Program-made: the position numbers and the translations under genes
Assembly: GCA_036346355.1 (NCBI GenBank)
Contig: CM070576.1
Coordinates: 56,715,712-56,779,711 of the forward strand
DNA from: Rhipidocladum racemiflorum
Lineage: Eukaryota; Streptophyta; Magnoliopsida; Poales; Poaceae
DNA: 64,000 bases
Reading direction: 5' to 3'
Notes under the pieces: generated by a model
What the model was told of the DNA's origin: nothing
The model's input: only the letters and a program-made list of their open reading frames with translations
The model's database searches: none
In this document: positions 1-11,343 of the stretch, in pieces
How the letters are laid out: each line of letters begins with the position of its first letter
How positions within the stretch are numbered: the stretch's first letter is position 1

Positions 1-62
1 TTGAATTTAATGCCCAGAAAGAGTCACAGTATCCAAGTAAAGTACATGGTCACTGTAGATAC

Positions 63-2168
63 CTTTAAGCAGGAGCGAATCAATAAGTCTGTTGTAGAAA
101 TCAATGCCTGATGGATTGACTCTGCCAAATCTCCCATCTGTCCTCAGCAAACACATCATCTTTTGTGTTAAACGTACGATGAGGCGATACAGATTTAATC
201 ATTTGAAAGAAAAAAAAAAACTATGCAAAGAACTCACTTGGAAGAATTCTAGCCCATGATATCGAGAACCTGTAGGCATTTACGCCGAGGGAGTGCATCA
301 GCTCAACATCATCCTGTCAAGAAGCAAGATTGAGGCCGTTTAAGTTTACGCAGAGACAATTTTCAGCACTCTTTTTTTTTTTCAAAAAAAAAACACAAGG
401 AATTTCCAGTACTGTGTGAATGTTATATTTGCACCTCGTAGCGGTGGTAGTGATCATCCGCGATGTCTCCGTTGCTTCCATCTTTGATCCTTCCTGAAAT
501 ATGTTGGCAAGTTAAAACTGTTTTATTATTTTTTTTTTTTCTTCTTCTTCTTTGGGAGAGGGTTTCTGAACCGGTCTTGGCAGCATCAGCTGCAAATGTA
601 TGCTCCTATTCGTCTAAAACTCTCTCCTTTTCGTTTCTCCCTCTGCAGACCACAGCTGAGCGGCTGAGCCTGAAATTTCCTACGATAGGGCGCCACTTTG
701 ATCCGCACCACCACGATTTTTCTCAGATTTTTTTTTTTGAAGCGATTTGATCCGTAAAAGGAGGAACGTCTGGCTTGCGTCCCAAAAACATTGACCAGTC
801 AACCCAATGGTCCCCGTAGGCCGTCCGATCCTCATCCGACGGATCGAAGCGCGGAGCACCACTATTCGCGTGGCGCATTCATGGGCCTAATCTTCTGCGG
901 CCACAACTTCGGCAAGCGACGTGGGCCAAGTTTACATGGATCCGAATGGCCATTCTAAATAAGGCCTTGTGTATAATTGAAATTATTATACGCAGTTGGT
1001 ATGTATTTTTGTAAGTGCCGCGAATTGATACCGTAGAACGTCACGTACAAATACGACTTCAACATGCCAGCATGACGACGAGACTCGACTACTCGAGAGC
1101 CAGCAGCTGAGAGGTTACCTGGTTCATGAGCGAACACATCCCAGTTGCTCAGATCTTTGTTGTCTTCCAGGTATGCACCTTCAATCTACAGAAGAAAACA
1201 CTGGTTAGTGCGTACGGGCTTACGGCATATCGACTTTTTGCGTATGCAGTCTTTCTCAACTGTCTCACCATGTACCAAGCAGGCTCCAAAGGAAAAGAAT
1301 AAACCAATATGAACTAAGAACATTAATTCTTGGACTACATGTTATATATTGGGTTAAACCCAAACAAAGCACAAATAAGAGAGACAATTGACGGTAGGAT
1401 GTGTTCTCCACTTATTTCTCATCTGAATACTGGAAGACAGCGACATCGCTAATTCAGGAGCCAGACTATCCGTACATCCTCAGATAGGCTGAGATAGCGA
1501 TGGAACTAGAAAATTTTTTTATGATGGTGTACACTTCACACGTATAATCTTGTACAATGATTTTGTAACATCATAAATCATATATATATCTATATTTGAA
1601 ATTTGCTAAAAATACAATACAAAAAGTTATAATCTCTACTATATAAAGTGAGAGTTTCTTCCCACGTCACATTAATTGCCCTGCTTAATTGCCCTACTTA
1701 ATTGCCCTGCTTAATTGCCCTACGCAAGAAACGAAACGTTGCTTTAATTAGCCAGCTTTTGCAAGAAACGAAGCGTTAAAGATAGATGTTTGATCTTATG
1801 AAATAGTATTTTTTTTATTTTTTAATCTTTATTTTTCGTTATCAATTTTGTTTTTCGTAGCAACGCACAGGCATATAACTAGTGTCTTAAAAACCACAAA
1901 CCATCAAAATCGGAACCAATTCAATTAAGAAATTTGATCTATTAAAGAGATATTCTTATATCATTTCTCAAATGTCTGGAGGTGCCGGGTGCTAAGCCTG
2001 CCCCAGCCAAGACATATGCCGCAAGAGAGATCAGTGAGAGACCTGATACGAGGAAGTGGCAGTGCCGAAGAGGAAAGACGCAGGGAAGTCGCTCCTTTGG
2101 ATTGCAGAAGCGCATGGGAGCAGCAAGAGGAGAGAAGAAGCAATCAAGAGCCATGTCTTGCCCGACAT
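63..2168 (-). CDS. GH1 beta-glucosidase, 5' half (partial, runs off left edge)
   Basis: Family 1 glycoside hydrolase, expected to be secreted and to release glucose from beta-glucosides. Five exons are visible on the minus strand: 2043-2168, 1119-1185, 435-493, 238-313 and 63-137. Each has GT/AG borders, and the reading frame stays open across all joins. Exon 1 starts at an ATG at 2166-2168 with a signal peptide (MSGKTW, then a leucine-rich core ending CASA), followed by FLFGTATSSYQ. Exon 2 has IEGAYLEDNK and SNWDVF. Exon 3 has DGSNGDIADDHYHRY. Exon 4 has DDVELMHSLGVNAYRFSISW. Exon 5 has GRFGRVNPSGIDFYNRLID. These are classic GH1 N-terminal blocks, and the small internal exons fit the conserved plant GH1 gene structure. 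Both catalytic glutamates (TxNEP and I/VTENG) lie beyond the left edge, so activity cannot be judged. DGSNGD plus MHSLGVN recall the monolignol-glucosidase-like group, but that subgroup call is a guess. Confidence 0.9.
1633..1882 (+). mobile_element. Small non-autonomous Helitron
   Basis: Starts TCTCTACTATATAAAG and ends GCAACGCACAGGCATATAACTAG, typical 5' TC and 3' CTRR termini of grass Helitrons. It is preceded by A and followed by T, the expected insertion site. At 250 bp it has no coding capacity. It lies inside intron 1 of the GH1 gene. The 3' hairpin usual before CTRR is not obvious. Confidence 0.7.
1672..1723. repeat. Four tandem copies of a 13-bp unit
   Basis: TTAATTGCCCTGC and TTAATTGCCCTAC alternate four times without a gap. 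They sit near the 5' end of the Helitron. Confidence 0.9.
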
Positions 2169-2227
2169 TCTGTAAGCCAGCGATGCTAGCTAGTTATGAC
2201 CTTGCACTTTCCCCTCCTCGAGTTTGG

Positions 2228-2234
2228 CTATATA
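2228..2234 (-). promoter_or_regulatory. TATA box of the GH1 gene
   Basis: TATATAG on the minus strand, about 60 bases upstream of the beta-glucosidase start codon. The spacing suits a plant TATA box followed by a short leader. Position and motif are the only evidence. Confidence 0.45.
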
Positions 2235-2490
2235 TGTACAACGTCGTCACAGGTAAAGAGCATCAAAAAAGAAAAAAGGAAGCCCCTTCTTCATGTGATC
2301 ATCTTCATCTGTTTCCAGTTTTATGGAGCTATATATAGAGGAAAGTGGCCGGTTTACCTTGAGTGCAACAGTTTTCAGCTTGGAAAAGGTTGAAGGAATG
2401 GGGCGCAGCGCGGGGGATGCCCCATAGGTAAACGGACGTGCGTGCATAGGCCAAGAAGTAAATTTTTGATTCACATGTACTATCTCACAA

Positions 2491-3056
2491 TCCCGTAATT
2501 TGGAAATTTTTAAATACAGTACAATATATAATCCTTATTTATAAATCAATACAATACGTTTGCGTAATTACTGAAAACTCATCCATAAACGAAAATTAAA
2601 ATTTCATTTACCCTCTACTAAAATTTAAAAATTCGTTTTAAATGTATTTGATACATGAAAATTCGGGTATGAATTAAAGAAAAATGAAACCTCAGGTATG
2701 TTCGGCAAAAGGGACTGGCGGTCTCGGAGCAGGAGGATTGCTAATGAACTTGCTTTCATCTCAAGGTCAACCACTGGAGCGTATTTTTCACACGGTGCTA
2801 ATTAATGTTTATCGAAAAATCAGATTTCGGGTGTGGGATGGGATCCCCATACCCGAAATTTCATTTTTTTCGTTTAATCTATACCCGAATTTCCGGGTTT
2901 CAAATACATCTAAAAGGAATTTTCAAATTTCAGTAGAGGGTAGACGAAATTTCAAATATCGTTTATGGATGGATTTTCAGTAATTACGTAAACGTATTGT
3001 ATCGATTTGTAAATATAAATTAAATATTGTACTGTATTCAAAAATTTTCCCGTAAT
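2491..3056. mobile_element. Foldback element with 9-bp target duplication (Mutator-type MITE)
   Basis: The 9-mer TCCCGTAAT occurs at 2491-2499 and again at 3048-3056, the target-duplication length of Mutator-like elements. Between them, two arms of about 190 bases form a long imperfect inverted repeat. The left arm starts near AAATTTTTAAATACAGTAC and the right arm ends with its counterpart. The arms flank a centre of about 170 bases (roughly 2690-2860). There is no transposase. A transcript would fold into a long hairpin. Confidence 0.75.
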
Positions 3057-4096
3057 ATCCATAGCTATCCCCGAAGCTAGGCGCACAAGGCTGCCTATAG
3101 CTATACAGGGAGTTCAATTCACATGTACTAGTATCTCGCAAGCCTAGGCATGGCCGGTCGATCAGGTCATAACTCGATCCAGATGGGCTGTGTGGATTAC
3201 CAGATTAAGAACAACACAAGAAACTGACCACTGGATTCTAATATTTTGATTATTCAGCTTTAGATAACTATGCACTGGTTCGCACGTAGATGCAGCTAGA
3301 ATTTTCTCCATCTAGAAGCCACTTTGCATGTTGGAAATGAATCTGCAGAGGTAGAGAAGTACGTGCGTAAGAGAAGTACAGCAAGCAATTTAACCGTAGT
3401 TTTCTCTGTTCAAGACATCTTTGCTTGTACATAACCTCTAGATCGATTGGTTTAGGAAGATTTTCACCTAGGCTGCTAGGTCGTACGTACCGTTTTAAAG
3501 TTTCTCGCCAATTTCCCCGTGGTTCGAATGGAAAAGAACTTGAACGGCTGAGCTAAGGATCACCGCGTGGAAATCTGGGGCCAACACGAGGGAACCTACA
3601 CCTTATAAAATTGTCCATGGCGCAGTCAGGTCAGGTTCTTTTAGGCCTAATCTTTTCATAGTTACCTCGCCGATGCTGACAGAATCACCGACCATTATAA
3701 AATCGTTACACGTAACCTTTTTCTTCTTCTTCTTCTTCGTTTGCTTGATCAGAACCTAGTTTGACAAAGTAGAGAAAGAGCTGTTAACATCGATCCTTGC
3801 TATTAAGATAGGAGTCATGGGACCGATTATGTTAACGTCAAGTAGCTTCTTTTATCTACACGTGAAACACATTCTGACATCGATCCGACGTGTGTGTTTC
3901 CTTAAACAGTCATATATTCCGACGTGTTTATTTCTTTCGAAAAACACGCGTACGGTGGTAGTACGAGTATTCTGCAGCCAAGTTGAATGCATTCTAGTTG
4001 TTCTTGCTGGCTCGCTCTTAGTCTTTTCGTATGATCGTATAGGTTTGCAACTTTGAGTCAGATACGTAACAAGAGCAAGAAAAAACCACTGTATGA
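3057..4096. other. Spacer without recognised gene
   Basis: AT-rich spacer. A (TTC)n run lies near 3720. Short open frames at 3817-4056 and on the opposite strand look random. Nothing else recognised. Confidence 0.6.
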
Positions 4097-4230
4097 CAAT
4101 ATTACGCAACATGTGCCACAAAGAACCATGAATTATTATATTCATGTGAGTGAATGGACGGTAGATCAAGAGGTTGTTGTAGGTTGCTGCTGTGAGCGAG
4201 GTAACCTGCTACTGTCACTCTGCGTTGGGT
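4097..4230 (+). repeat. Direct repeat, copy 1
   Basis: Nearly identical to 4883-5020; both contain ACATGTGCCACAAAGAACC and GTTGTTGTAGGTTGCTGCTG. Copy 2 has a 4-base AGCT expansion. The copies are 786 bases apart and enclose a MITE. Whether this is a segmental duplication or a small terminal-repeat element is unclear. Confidence 0.85.
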
Positions 4231-4317
4231 GTTGCCGTGTTGGTGCTTGAGCCTGTAGTATAGCGCTCCCGACTTTTTCGGGGCTGGGCTTGCCTAGCCC
4301 GCGTAGTCCAAGCTTTA

Positions 4318-4552
4318 GGCCTTTGACAACTTAGAATCAAACCGTTTCTATTAGATTTTGGAAGAAACCTAATCAAACGGATTAAAGCTCGGAACGATTT
4401 TTTTTGGATCGTTTCTTCTTTTTTCACACCGTGGCTGAATCGGTCTTAACCCTGTTCCACCCGATTCACAGAATCTAACCCGAAACTTTTCTACCAAGAA
4501 TCTGGAACCGTTCTCGTTTCTACTAGAATCTGGAACTGTACCAAACATGACC
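4318..4552 (-). mobile_element. Tourist-like MITE, same family as 45826-46091
   Basis: In reverse orientation it matches the element at 45826-46091: repeated GGTTCCAGATTCTAGTAGAAA blocks, an ATTCTGTGAATCGGGT centre and GTTTGG ends. It is flanked by TTA on the left and ATA on the right, an imperfect 3-bp duplication. About 235 bp, non-coding. Confidence 0.6.
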
Positions 4553-4882
4553 ATACACGCAAGGTCTAGTAATGGGTCTCAATCTCAATCTTTTCATCCC
4601 GATGGTCTGTAGGAGGTTTGGTCGAATCCCACATTTCATCTTGATGGTGTCAAAAAAATGATCTTTAACTTTTCATGCTTTCTCTTAAGCCAATCCTACT
4701 ACGCGGCCTTTCTACAAGGAGCTCTTCTTGCTTATGTGTTGACATATTTGGTTGCACCGCGAAGGACCATGTGGATGTCCATCTATATTTGTGATGAATA
4801 TTTGATTTTATTTGAGTTTGGTTTGCTCAGGTTTGAGTTTGGATTTGAATTGTATTTCAAAATGAAGTAATTTGTGTTATAT

Positions 4883-5020
4883 CAATATTACACAACATGT
4901 GCCACAAAGAACCATGAATTATTATATTCATGTGAGTGAATGGACGGTAGATCAAGAGGTTGTTGTAGGTTGCTGCTGTGAGCTAGCGAGGTAACTTGCT
5001 ACTGTCACTCTGCATTGGGT
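4883..5020 (+). repeat. Direct repeat, copy 2
   Basis: Second copy of 4097-4230, with a few substitutions and a 4-base insertion. Confidence 0.85.
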
Positions 5021-5190
5021 AGTTCCGCCAAAGTGAAATTTGGGTGTGAGCAGGTTTCAATTTTAAAATAATCTTACTGGAAAAGCCACTTCACACATCC
5101 TTTATATATTTATACACACCCTTGTGCTCACCAGTGCTTATCTCCTCCATTTGCTCCTCTCCCTCTCCTACTCTCCCTCTCACTTGCACT

Positions 5191-5221
<31 letters not shown>

Positions 5222-5622
5222 AGCCGAGGTGAAGGCAGCCGGGCAATGGGATGGAAGGATTACTTCATGAGATGTGTGGATCTTGGTTTTTTTTTTTTTT
5301 TTTTTTTTTTTGCATTTCTTGGTTTTGAAAGAAATCATTGTATGGAGCACTTCGGTAGTAATTTATGCACGTTACTACTAGGTTGCAGGAAGATTTCATG
5401 AAGCACAAGTGTTTACTGGTAAGAAACTTCATACACATGATTTAAAAGCTCTTTACTTTATTTCCTCTTGGACTGATAAGGAACTTCAGGAAGAACGTGT
5501 GTGTACTTTGATGTATTGTGATTTCTTCTGGTCTAAATTAGCTTTATTTCCTTATTTGCCCATTATATTTTGTACTAATTTTTCAATCATTTCCAGATTC
5601 ATGGTAATGGCAAAAGGGCATG
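5021..5622. other. Spacer with promoter-like stretch and simple repeats
   Basis: A TATA-like TTTATATATTTATAC near 5101 is followed by a pyrimidine-rich leader-like stretch, a (GA)n microsatellite at about 5195-5221, an ATG at 5246 and then a 25-base T run at 5287-5311. It resembles a 5' gene end, but no protein was recognised downstream. It may be a gene relic. Confidence 0.35.
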
Positions 5623-6469
5623 TGTCGGTGTTTCGGGCACCGGCAATACGATTTTTAGGTTTAGGGGTCGCGCGCTCCCTCTCCTCGAATGGTCGACTCA
5701 GGGAGCCCAAGGTGTGTACTGGTTCGGGCCGAATGTCCCTACTCCAGTTCGTGTGGGGTTCTGTATTGCTTTTTCGGTTGTGAGGTTACAAGCGTTTCTT
5801 GCCTTAGGAGGAAGAAGAATTCATCGATCTCCCCTTACGAGGGTCCTGCCTCTCTTTATATAGTCGGAGGGGGCAGACGACATGGGAGTCTTGGAAAATG
5901 AAAAGAATAGGGGGTACTCCACGCCCGGGAGCCATGGCTTTCGACGAAATGACCGGTGCATGTTCTCCCTGCGCTGGGTTGGTGGGCACAGAGGACTGCA
6001 TGGTTGTCTGTCTTGCATCGGGAAGTGGCGTATCTACCCTCTGTGCGTCTGTCAGATGCTGACGTAATGCTTTTGACTTCGGCGTTGTCTCGGGAGGAGT
6101 GCCCCCCCTCTACTATGCTGGTTAGATTGATGGGACCGGCGTCTTGACTTTGGCAACCTCCTTGTTCGCCCTGGGACGGAAACTCTCCAGGGCGAAGGCT
6201 GTCTTGTTCCAGTCGGGGATGGCGGGGGTGCTCGACTCGCCCCTTGGGTCGGAACGCGGCGGGATGTCCGACACGAGGGGGTCGGGTCGCCACTCGGCCG
6301 ATCCAGTCAAGGCTGTGTACCCAATTGTGGCCCCGCGAGGCCTTCGTCCGAAGCTGGGCCTGGGGCGGCCCATTTGCTTTCTCGGGCCGCTGGGGGTACC
6401 CATGGTATGGGTACTCATCAGCATGGCTACAAAGCCGAGAGGTGGTGTAGACCAAGTACAACGCGGACA
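5623..6469 (-). mobile_element. Solo LTR-like sequence
   Basis: Bounded by TGTC at 5623 and GACA at 6469, matching TG...CA LTR ends. On the minus strand a TATATAAAGAGAGGCAGG promoter-like box lies at about 5846-5863. No PBS, PPT or coding domain flanks it. The neighbouring pentamers (GCATG and TGAAG) do not match, so no target duplication is visible. Confidence 0.5.
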
Positions 6470-6732
6470 TGAAGTTTAGATTTATCACTAGCTCTATAAA
6501 ATATTATCAAGTATATTCTATAAATACGTGTACAATATTTTATCAAATGTATCACTGTTTTTTAATTGGATGAATGGGTAGATTGATGCATGTGTACTGA
6601 CTGTTAAGTATGTATGTATTCTATATTGTAAACGAATGTGATATGTGTATTGTAAAGTGTTTGTGTTATATATATTGTGAATGTGATATGCATACTGTAA
6701 ACCAATGCAACAATAGTGAAATAGGGTCATCA

Positions 6733-6926
6733 CAGTGGGTTCTTTGCTAGAACCGACTGTGATGAGGGGGTCATCACAATCGGTTCTTTGCTAGAATCGA
6801 CTATGATGACTAATTATCACTGTCTCGCGAGAACCGACTGTGATAGAGCCTCCTCATCACTGTCTAAAGACTTTGTATCACCACCAAAACCGACTGTGAT
6901 AACGAAAAAGAATCGATTGTGATGTA
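6733..6926. repeat. CACTA-type subterminal repeat cluster (fragment)
   Basis: Repeated, alternately inverted copies of a motif close to ATCACAGTCGGTTCT and AGAACCGACTGTGAT. This is the style of CACTA subterminal transposase-binding repeats. Neither a CACTA end nor a transposase is recognisable, so this is probably a remnant. Confidence 0.5.
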
Positions 6927-7043
6927 TATTCATGTACTAATTTTAGTGGATTGGGTTAGTTTGGGAAAATACAGCTTGCTATTGTGGTTTGAGTTGGTTT
7001 CTCGATCATTAGCAGGCCTACACGCAACTAACCGGTCAAGGCT

Positions 7044-7403
7044 CCAAGAGCAAGTACAACAGCAAAGTTCACTACATGCTAATAGTAAGCTAAAAGCTAG
7101 CTTTTATAATAATTGTCTCTAAAAATAGTCTATTGATGTTATGCAATAACTACCTTTTTCTTGTACATAAATAATTTACTTATACTTCCATGCAAAGTTA
7201 GCTACTAAATAAGAGTCAGCTTTCCAAGAGCAAGTACAACAGCAAAGTTCACTACATGCTAATAGTAAGCTAAAAGCTAGCTTTTATAATAATTGTCTCT
7301 AAAAATAGTCTATTGATGTTATGCAATAACTACCTTTTTCTTGTACATAAATAATTTACTTATACTTCCATGCAAAGTTAGCTACTAAATAAGAGTCAGC
7401 TTT
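7044..7403 (+). repeat. Perfect 180-bp tandem duplication
   Basis: 7044-7223 and 7224-7403 are identical base for base, each starting CCAAGAGCAAGTACAACAGC and ending GAGTCAGCTTT. No open frame crosses it. The identity implies a very recent duplication. Confidence 0.95.
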
Positions 7404-7574
7404 TTCTCTCCTGACTTTTCTCACTCTTCCATATAGACCAAAGCTGATGTGTACATGCTAAGAGTCAGGTGAGGTGTTCTTATTGTATATGCTCTAAATA
7501 AGAATCAGCTCTCTTCTCACTCTTCTATATATATTAAAATTGATACGTACAGGTTAAGAGATGGCTTATTCTAC

Positions 7575-7950
7575 GGGCATGTTTGGATCCATTAGCACTA
7601 ATAGTTAGCTGGCTAATTATTAGCTGGGGGCTAATTATTAGCTGGGGCTGTTTGGATGTACTAGCTAATAGGTGGTTGAAAATTTAGTTATGAGTGGAAA
7701 TGTCCATTGTACCCTTGCATTAATTAGCTAATGGGTGAAGTCGAGCATGGTAGAAAAGGGCCTACGGTGGAGGGGCAAATTAGTCTTTTAACCATCTATT
7801 AGCTGGAATTAGCAGGGGAGAACCAGCTAATGAGATATCTATTAGCTGGGGTGTTGGCTAACTATTAGCTGGGCTTTAGCTAAGTTGTTTGGATCCACTT
7901 TAGCTAATTTTAGTAGCTAACTGTTAGTGCTAATGGATCCACACATGCCC
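7575..7950. mobile_element. Tourist-like MITE with long terminal inverted repeats
   Basis: GGGCATGTTTGGATCCATTA at the left is matched by the inverted end TAATGGATCCACACATGCCC at the right. The inverted repeats extend about 40 bases (TTAGCACTAATAGTTAGCT). TAC flanks both sides. 376 bp, rich in TTAGCTGG motifs, non-coding. It ends about 200 bases before the PTAC5-like start codon, so it lies in or next to that promoter. Confidence 0.85.
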
Positions 7951-8155
7951 TACATGCTTAAACTTGATTTTACTCGGGGCGCGCTTGACCGCCTGATCGG
8001 AAGGTCGCGAGGACGGGCAGCCACGCCACACCTTGCGGTTGCCGGCGAATGGTACCGCAGCGGAAATATCACCCGCCGAGAGCGAGAAATATCCACTGTC
8101 CATCTTCTCGCTCCCCGCCACTTCCCCACTCCCCAAACTCACCGCCTCCCCGACC

Positions 8156-11100
8156 ATGATCACCACCACCACATTGCTGCCGCTCGTCCCCTCCTTCCAC
8201 CGCCCGAGGCTCAGGCCCTGCACGCGCCGCTCTGCCGTCCTCCTCCCGGCCCGGTCCGCCTCCTCGTCCTCCGCGTCGTCGTCGTGGGAGGAGCGCGAGG
8301 AGGCGCGGTGGCTCCGCGAGGAGCAGCGCTGGCTGCGGGAGGAGCAGCGGTGGCTCCGCGAGGAGTCACGCTGGCGCGCCGAGCGCGAGGCCCTCCTTGC
8401 CGAGGTAGCGGCGCTGCGGCTCCGCCTCCGCGCGCTCGAGCCGCCCCTCGCGGGCGTCGACGCCGTGGCAGCGCCAGCGCCTCCGCCCGCGCTCTCTGTG
8501 CCCGTGGCGCCGTCTCAGCCTCCGCCGCCGCCCAGGCCGGCGCTGGTGGAGGAGGTCGAGGTGAGGAAGGAGGTGGTGGTGGTCGAGGCGAAGGCGAAGG
8601 CGGCGAGCGGCGGCGGCAGGTGGAGGACGCTGAGGGTGGGGAGCGAAGGGGAGGACGTGCGCGCGATGCAGGTGAGCGTTGTCGTGCACCTCTCGTTTTG
8701 GCTAGGATTCGCGATGCATGACGTGTGTTTGAGCTGATCGAGTCGAGACTGGAGAGTTGGGACACTCCGAGTTTTGTTCGGCTATGCCTAGTGTAGACTT
8801 GTGGGTTGTTAGAAAGCGACTACTTTTGCAGAGTATATACATGCTTGATGGCAATGCTCCATGCCGCAAAATTTCGTTGTACGATATTGCAATGTTTTGC
8901 AATTTAGCTCTTTTCCATTGTCAGAAACTGGTTCTGAACTGATGTAGATATTACATATTACTGCAATACTTCTCACTAAGCCTTTCATGGTGGTCACGGT
9001 TGAAGTCGTCGTTTTTCTAACATCAAAAATTCGTTTTTGACAAATTTAGTATCTTTTCATTTAAATTTATAAAACTAACCTCTTAGTTTGAAAAGCTTCA
9101 CCTACCATATCAAAGGAGCTTAGCACGAACATGCCGAGCAAGGGGAGCTCGACAGAAAACTACTAAGCTCCCCGAGCTCGGCAGGAACGTACAGAACCAA
9201 AGGGGCTCAGAAGGACATGCTAATCAAGAGCATAAAACAAGAAATTTTGTTAATTAGCAATTTAATTAAGCGATTAATTAAGTAGTACGATGATTATTTA
9301 GCAGATTTGATTTCTGTCAAGGAAGGGGAGCTCGGCAGAATTCTGGCACGGCCGTCGACCTGACGAGCTCCCCCAACACGAAAGGTAATTTGTGGGGCTA
9401 AATCTGTAAATGATTTTGAAGGAGCTGTGTACGAAAAAAAACCGTTCGCAAGGGGCGAAAAAAGCAAAAAGTTCGTCACAGTTGCGTAATGAGTAGTATT
9501 AATCCGAGTACATTGTGCGTCATGCAGGAAGCTTTGGAGAAGCTTGGCTACTATTCGGGTGAAGAAGACATGGAGTTCTCCAGCTTCTCAGCTGGCACCG
9601 AACGAGCTGTGAAGACGTGGCAGGTCAGTGCCTCATTATTCCTTCGTCTATTATATATTAAGAGCTCACGAGAGTCGCTAAGAAAAAAGAAAAATAAGCT
9701 AGAAATTTTCAAAAAAAAATAAAACATCTAATCCTTAATCTGGTGGATCATAATTACAACCACCATCGGATGTTATTATTTAAAAGAAATTTTCTAACTG
9801 TTTATCTAGCGGACCCGAGTTATAACGGCTTAGATTAAAAGAAAAAAGTCAAAGGATCTCTACCAGTTATTTTGGTGGGATCAGATTGTAACAGTGCATA
9901 TTAATTATATATAGATATTATATATAAAAAATACACAATTATAAAATATATAGCTATATATCATAGATAATGGTATCTTAATATCTATATGGGTAAATTT
10001 GCTAGTTGATTAAAACGTATAATCCCATATAGTAGCTGCTAAGCCAGTATAAATATGTGCATGTACTCCTTGTTGCAGGCAACGGTAGGCACTTCTGAGG
10101 ACGGAGTGATGACATCGGAGCTACTTGAGAGGTTATTTACAGGACAGATTGGGGAGGATGTGAAAACGAAAGTAAGTTTGGATTCAGTAGATAATCGACG
10201 CATCATCATCACTGTCTTTGGCAAAAATGACTTAATCTGTTGGGTGGGATTTTATACAGATGTCTGAAAGGCAAAGAAATGTTTTTCAATGTTTACCTAG
10301 GCAGAATATCTATTCTAAAATAGAAATGTTCAGTTACTTCTGCAGTCAGCAAGAGTTGCTTCCAGATGTACTAGGCCTCCTATCAGTCCATCACTCCGCA
10401 GTGCACAGGCAGAGTCTTGAAGAAGTATTTCAGACTCTAACCATTAAACTTGATGTACACAGCTGATATTATATTTGCTTGTAGGATGGCATAAACGGAG
10501 CAGCTGTTCCTGCTATAACAGGAATCGCAGAGGTTCAACAAACTGTGGTCAAAGAAAATGGCGTCTCAGTGTCCGAACACGGAGTGTTTTTAATTGGCGA
10601 AAACAGATGGGAAGACCCGTCGAGGCTGACAAAGAAGAATGAACCAATCAACAGTGCTACAACTGCATCAACAAAGAAGTGCATCTCCTGTCGAGGTGAA
10701 GGCCGCCTCATGTGCGTAGGTACTATACTAGAAATCACTGCTTCTTGCACTAATGTGTACAAGTACATGACTTCCTAGAACCTTCAAACCATGATATACA
10801 GGCATCACCGGTTTATATTTTTTGTGAACGGAAGTTCTCTTTCACAATGGCAATCAGATATAGTTCAGCAGATTAAAATTCTAGCTAGAAGTAATTACTA
10901 GAATCGTTTCCGGTGTATCTCACTCTATAATGTTATATAAATCCCTGTTTGATCTTCGATGTACCATAAGTCGTTGCCATTGGCTACCTATGTTCGACTT
11001 TTGTATTGTCCCCGCCCTGGTTTCTGTGAACCTTCTGAAATGCACTGATAAATGAGCTGTAGCGCTCCATCTCCCATGTTGTGACCATTGATAAGATCCT

Positions 11101-11343
11101 TCTTTCTTCCTGCAGAATGTGATGGAACAGGTGAGCCAAACATTGAACCACAGGTACGCTAAATGCATCACCCCATTAAATTAAACTTTGTTGTTTCTTC
11201 TCTGATATGCATTTAGTTGTTGATTTCTCCTTAAAATGCAGTTTTTGGAGTGGGTCGGTGAAGATATGAAGTGCCCATACTGTGAAGGCCTTGGTTCCAT
11301 TGTGTGTGATATCTGTGAAGGGAAGACAGTAGTGGAAAGTTAA
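8156..11343 (+). CDS. PTAC5: Plastid PTAC5-like protein (peptidoglycan-binding-like and DnaJ-type zinc finger)
   Basis: Six exons: 8156-8671, 9528-9623, 10079-10171, 10485-10719, 11116-11153 and 11242-11343. Together they make 1080 nt, or 359 residues. Start: ATG in CGACCATGA; an in-frame ATG at 8033 exists, but the downstream one gives a cleaner transit peptide (MITTTTLLPLVPSFHRPRLR, Ser/Arg-rich, few acids). Exon 1 continues with a charged helix repeating RWLREEQ, then a Pro/Ala linker. RTLRVGSEGEDVRAMQ, EALEKLGYYSGEED and TERAVKTWQ form a peptidoglycan-binding-like domain. The C-terminus carries CISCRGEG, CVECDGTG, CPYCEGLG and CDICEG, four CxxCxGxG-like zinc motifs. This order matches plastid-transcriptionally-active-chromosome protein 5, which in Arabidopsis binds nucleoids and supports plastid-encoded RNA polymerase function. 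That role is inferred here from family membership. Confidence 0.85.
8672..9527 (+). other. Intron 1 of the PTAC5-like gene, with AT-rich insert
   Basis: Donor GTGAGC, acceptor TCATGCAG. Around 9110-9400 it holds AGCTCGGCAGGAACG motifs and an AT-rich ATTAATTAAGCG core. Similar motifs recur near 19920-20050 and 51530-51760, suggesting an old dispersed element. Confidence 0.5.

Noticed and set aside
5623..6469. Complete transposon with target duplication
   Set aside because: The flanking pentamers differ, so only a TG...CA LTR-like unit can be supported.
8033..8155. Upstream in-frame ATG for the PTAC5-like gene
   Set aside because: The ATG at 8156 has better context and begins a typical transit peptide; the upstream extension does not resemble one.
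8211..8765. Long minus-strand open frame opposite PTAC5 exon 1
   Set aside because: It is the antisense shadow of a GC-rich exon with Pro/Arg-rich low-complexity product.
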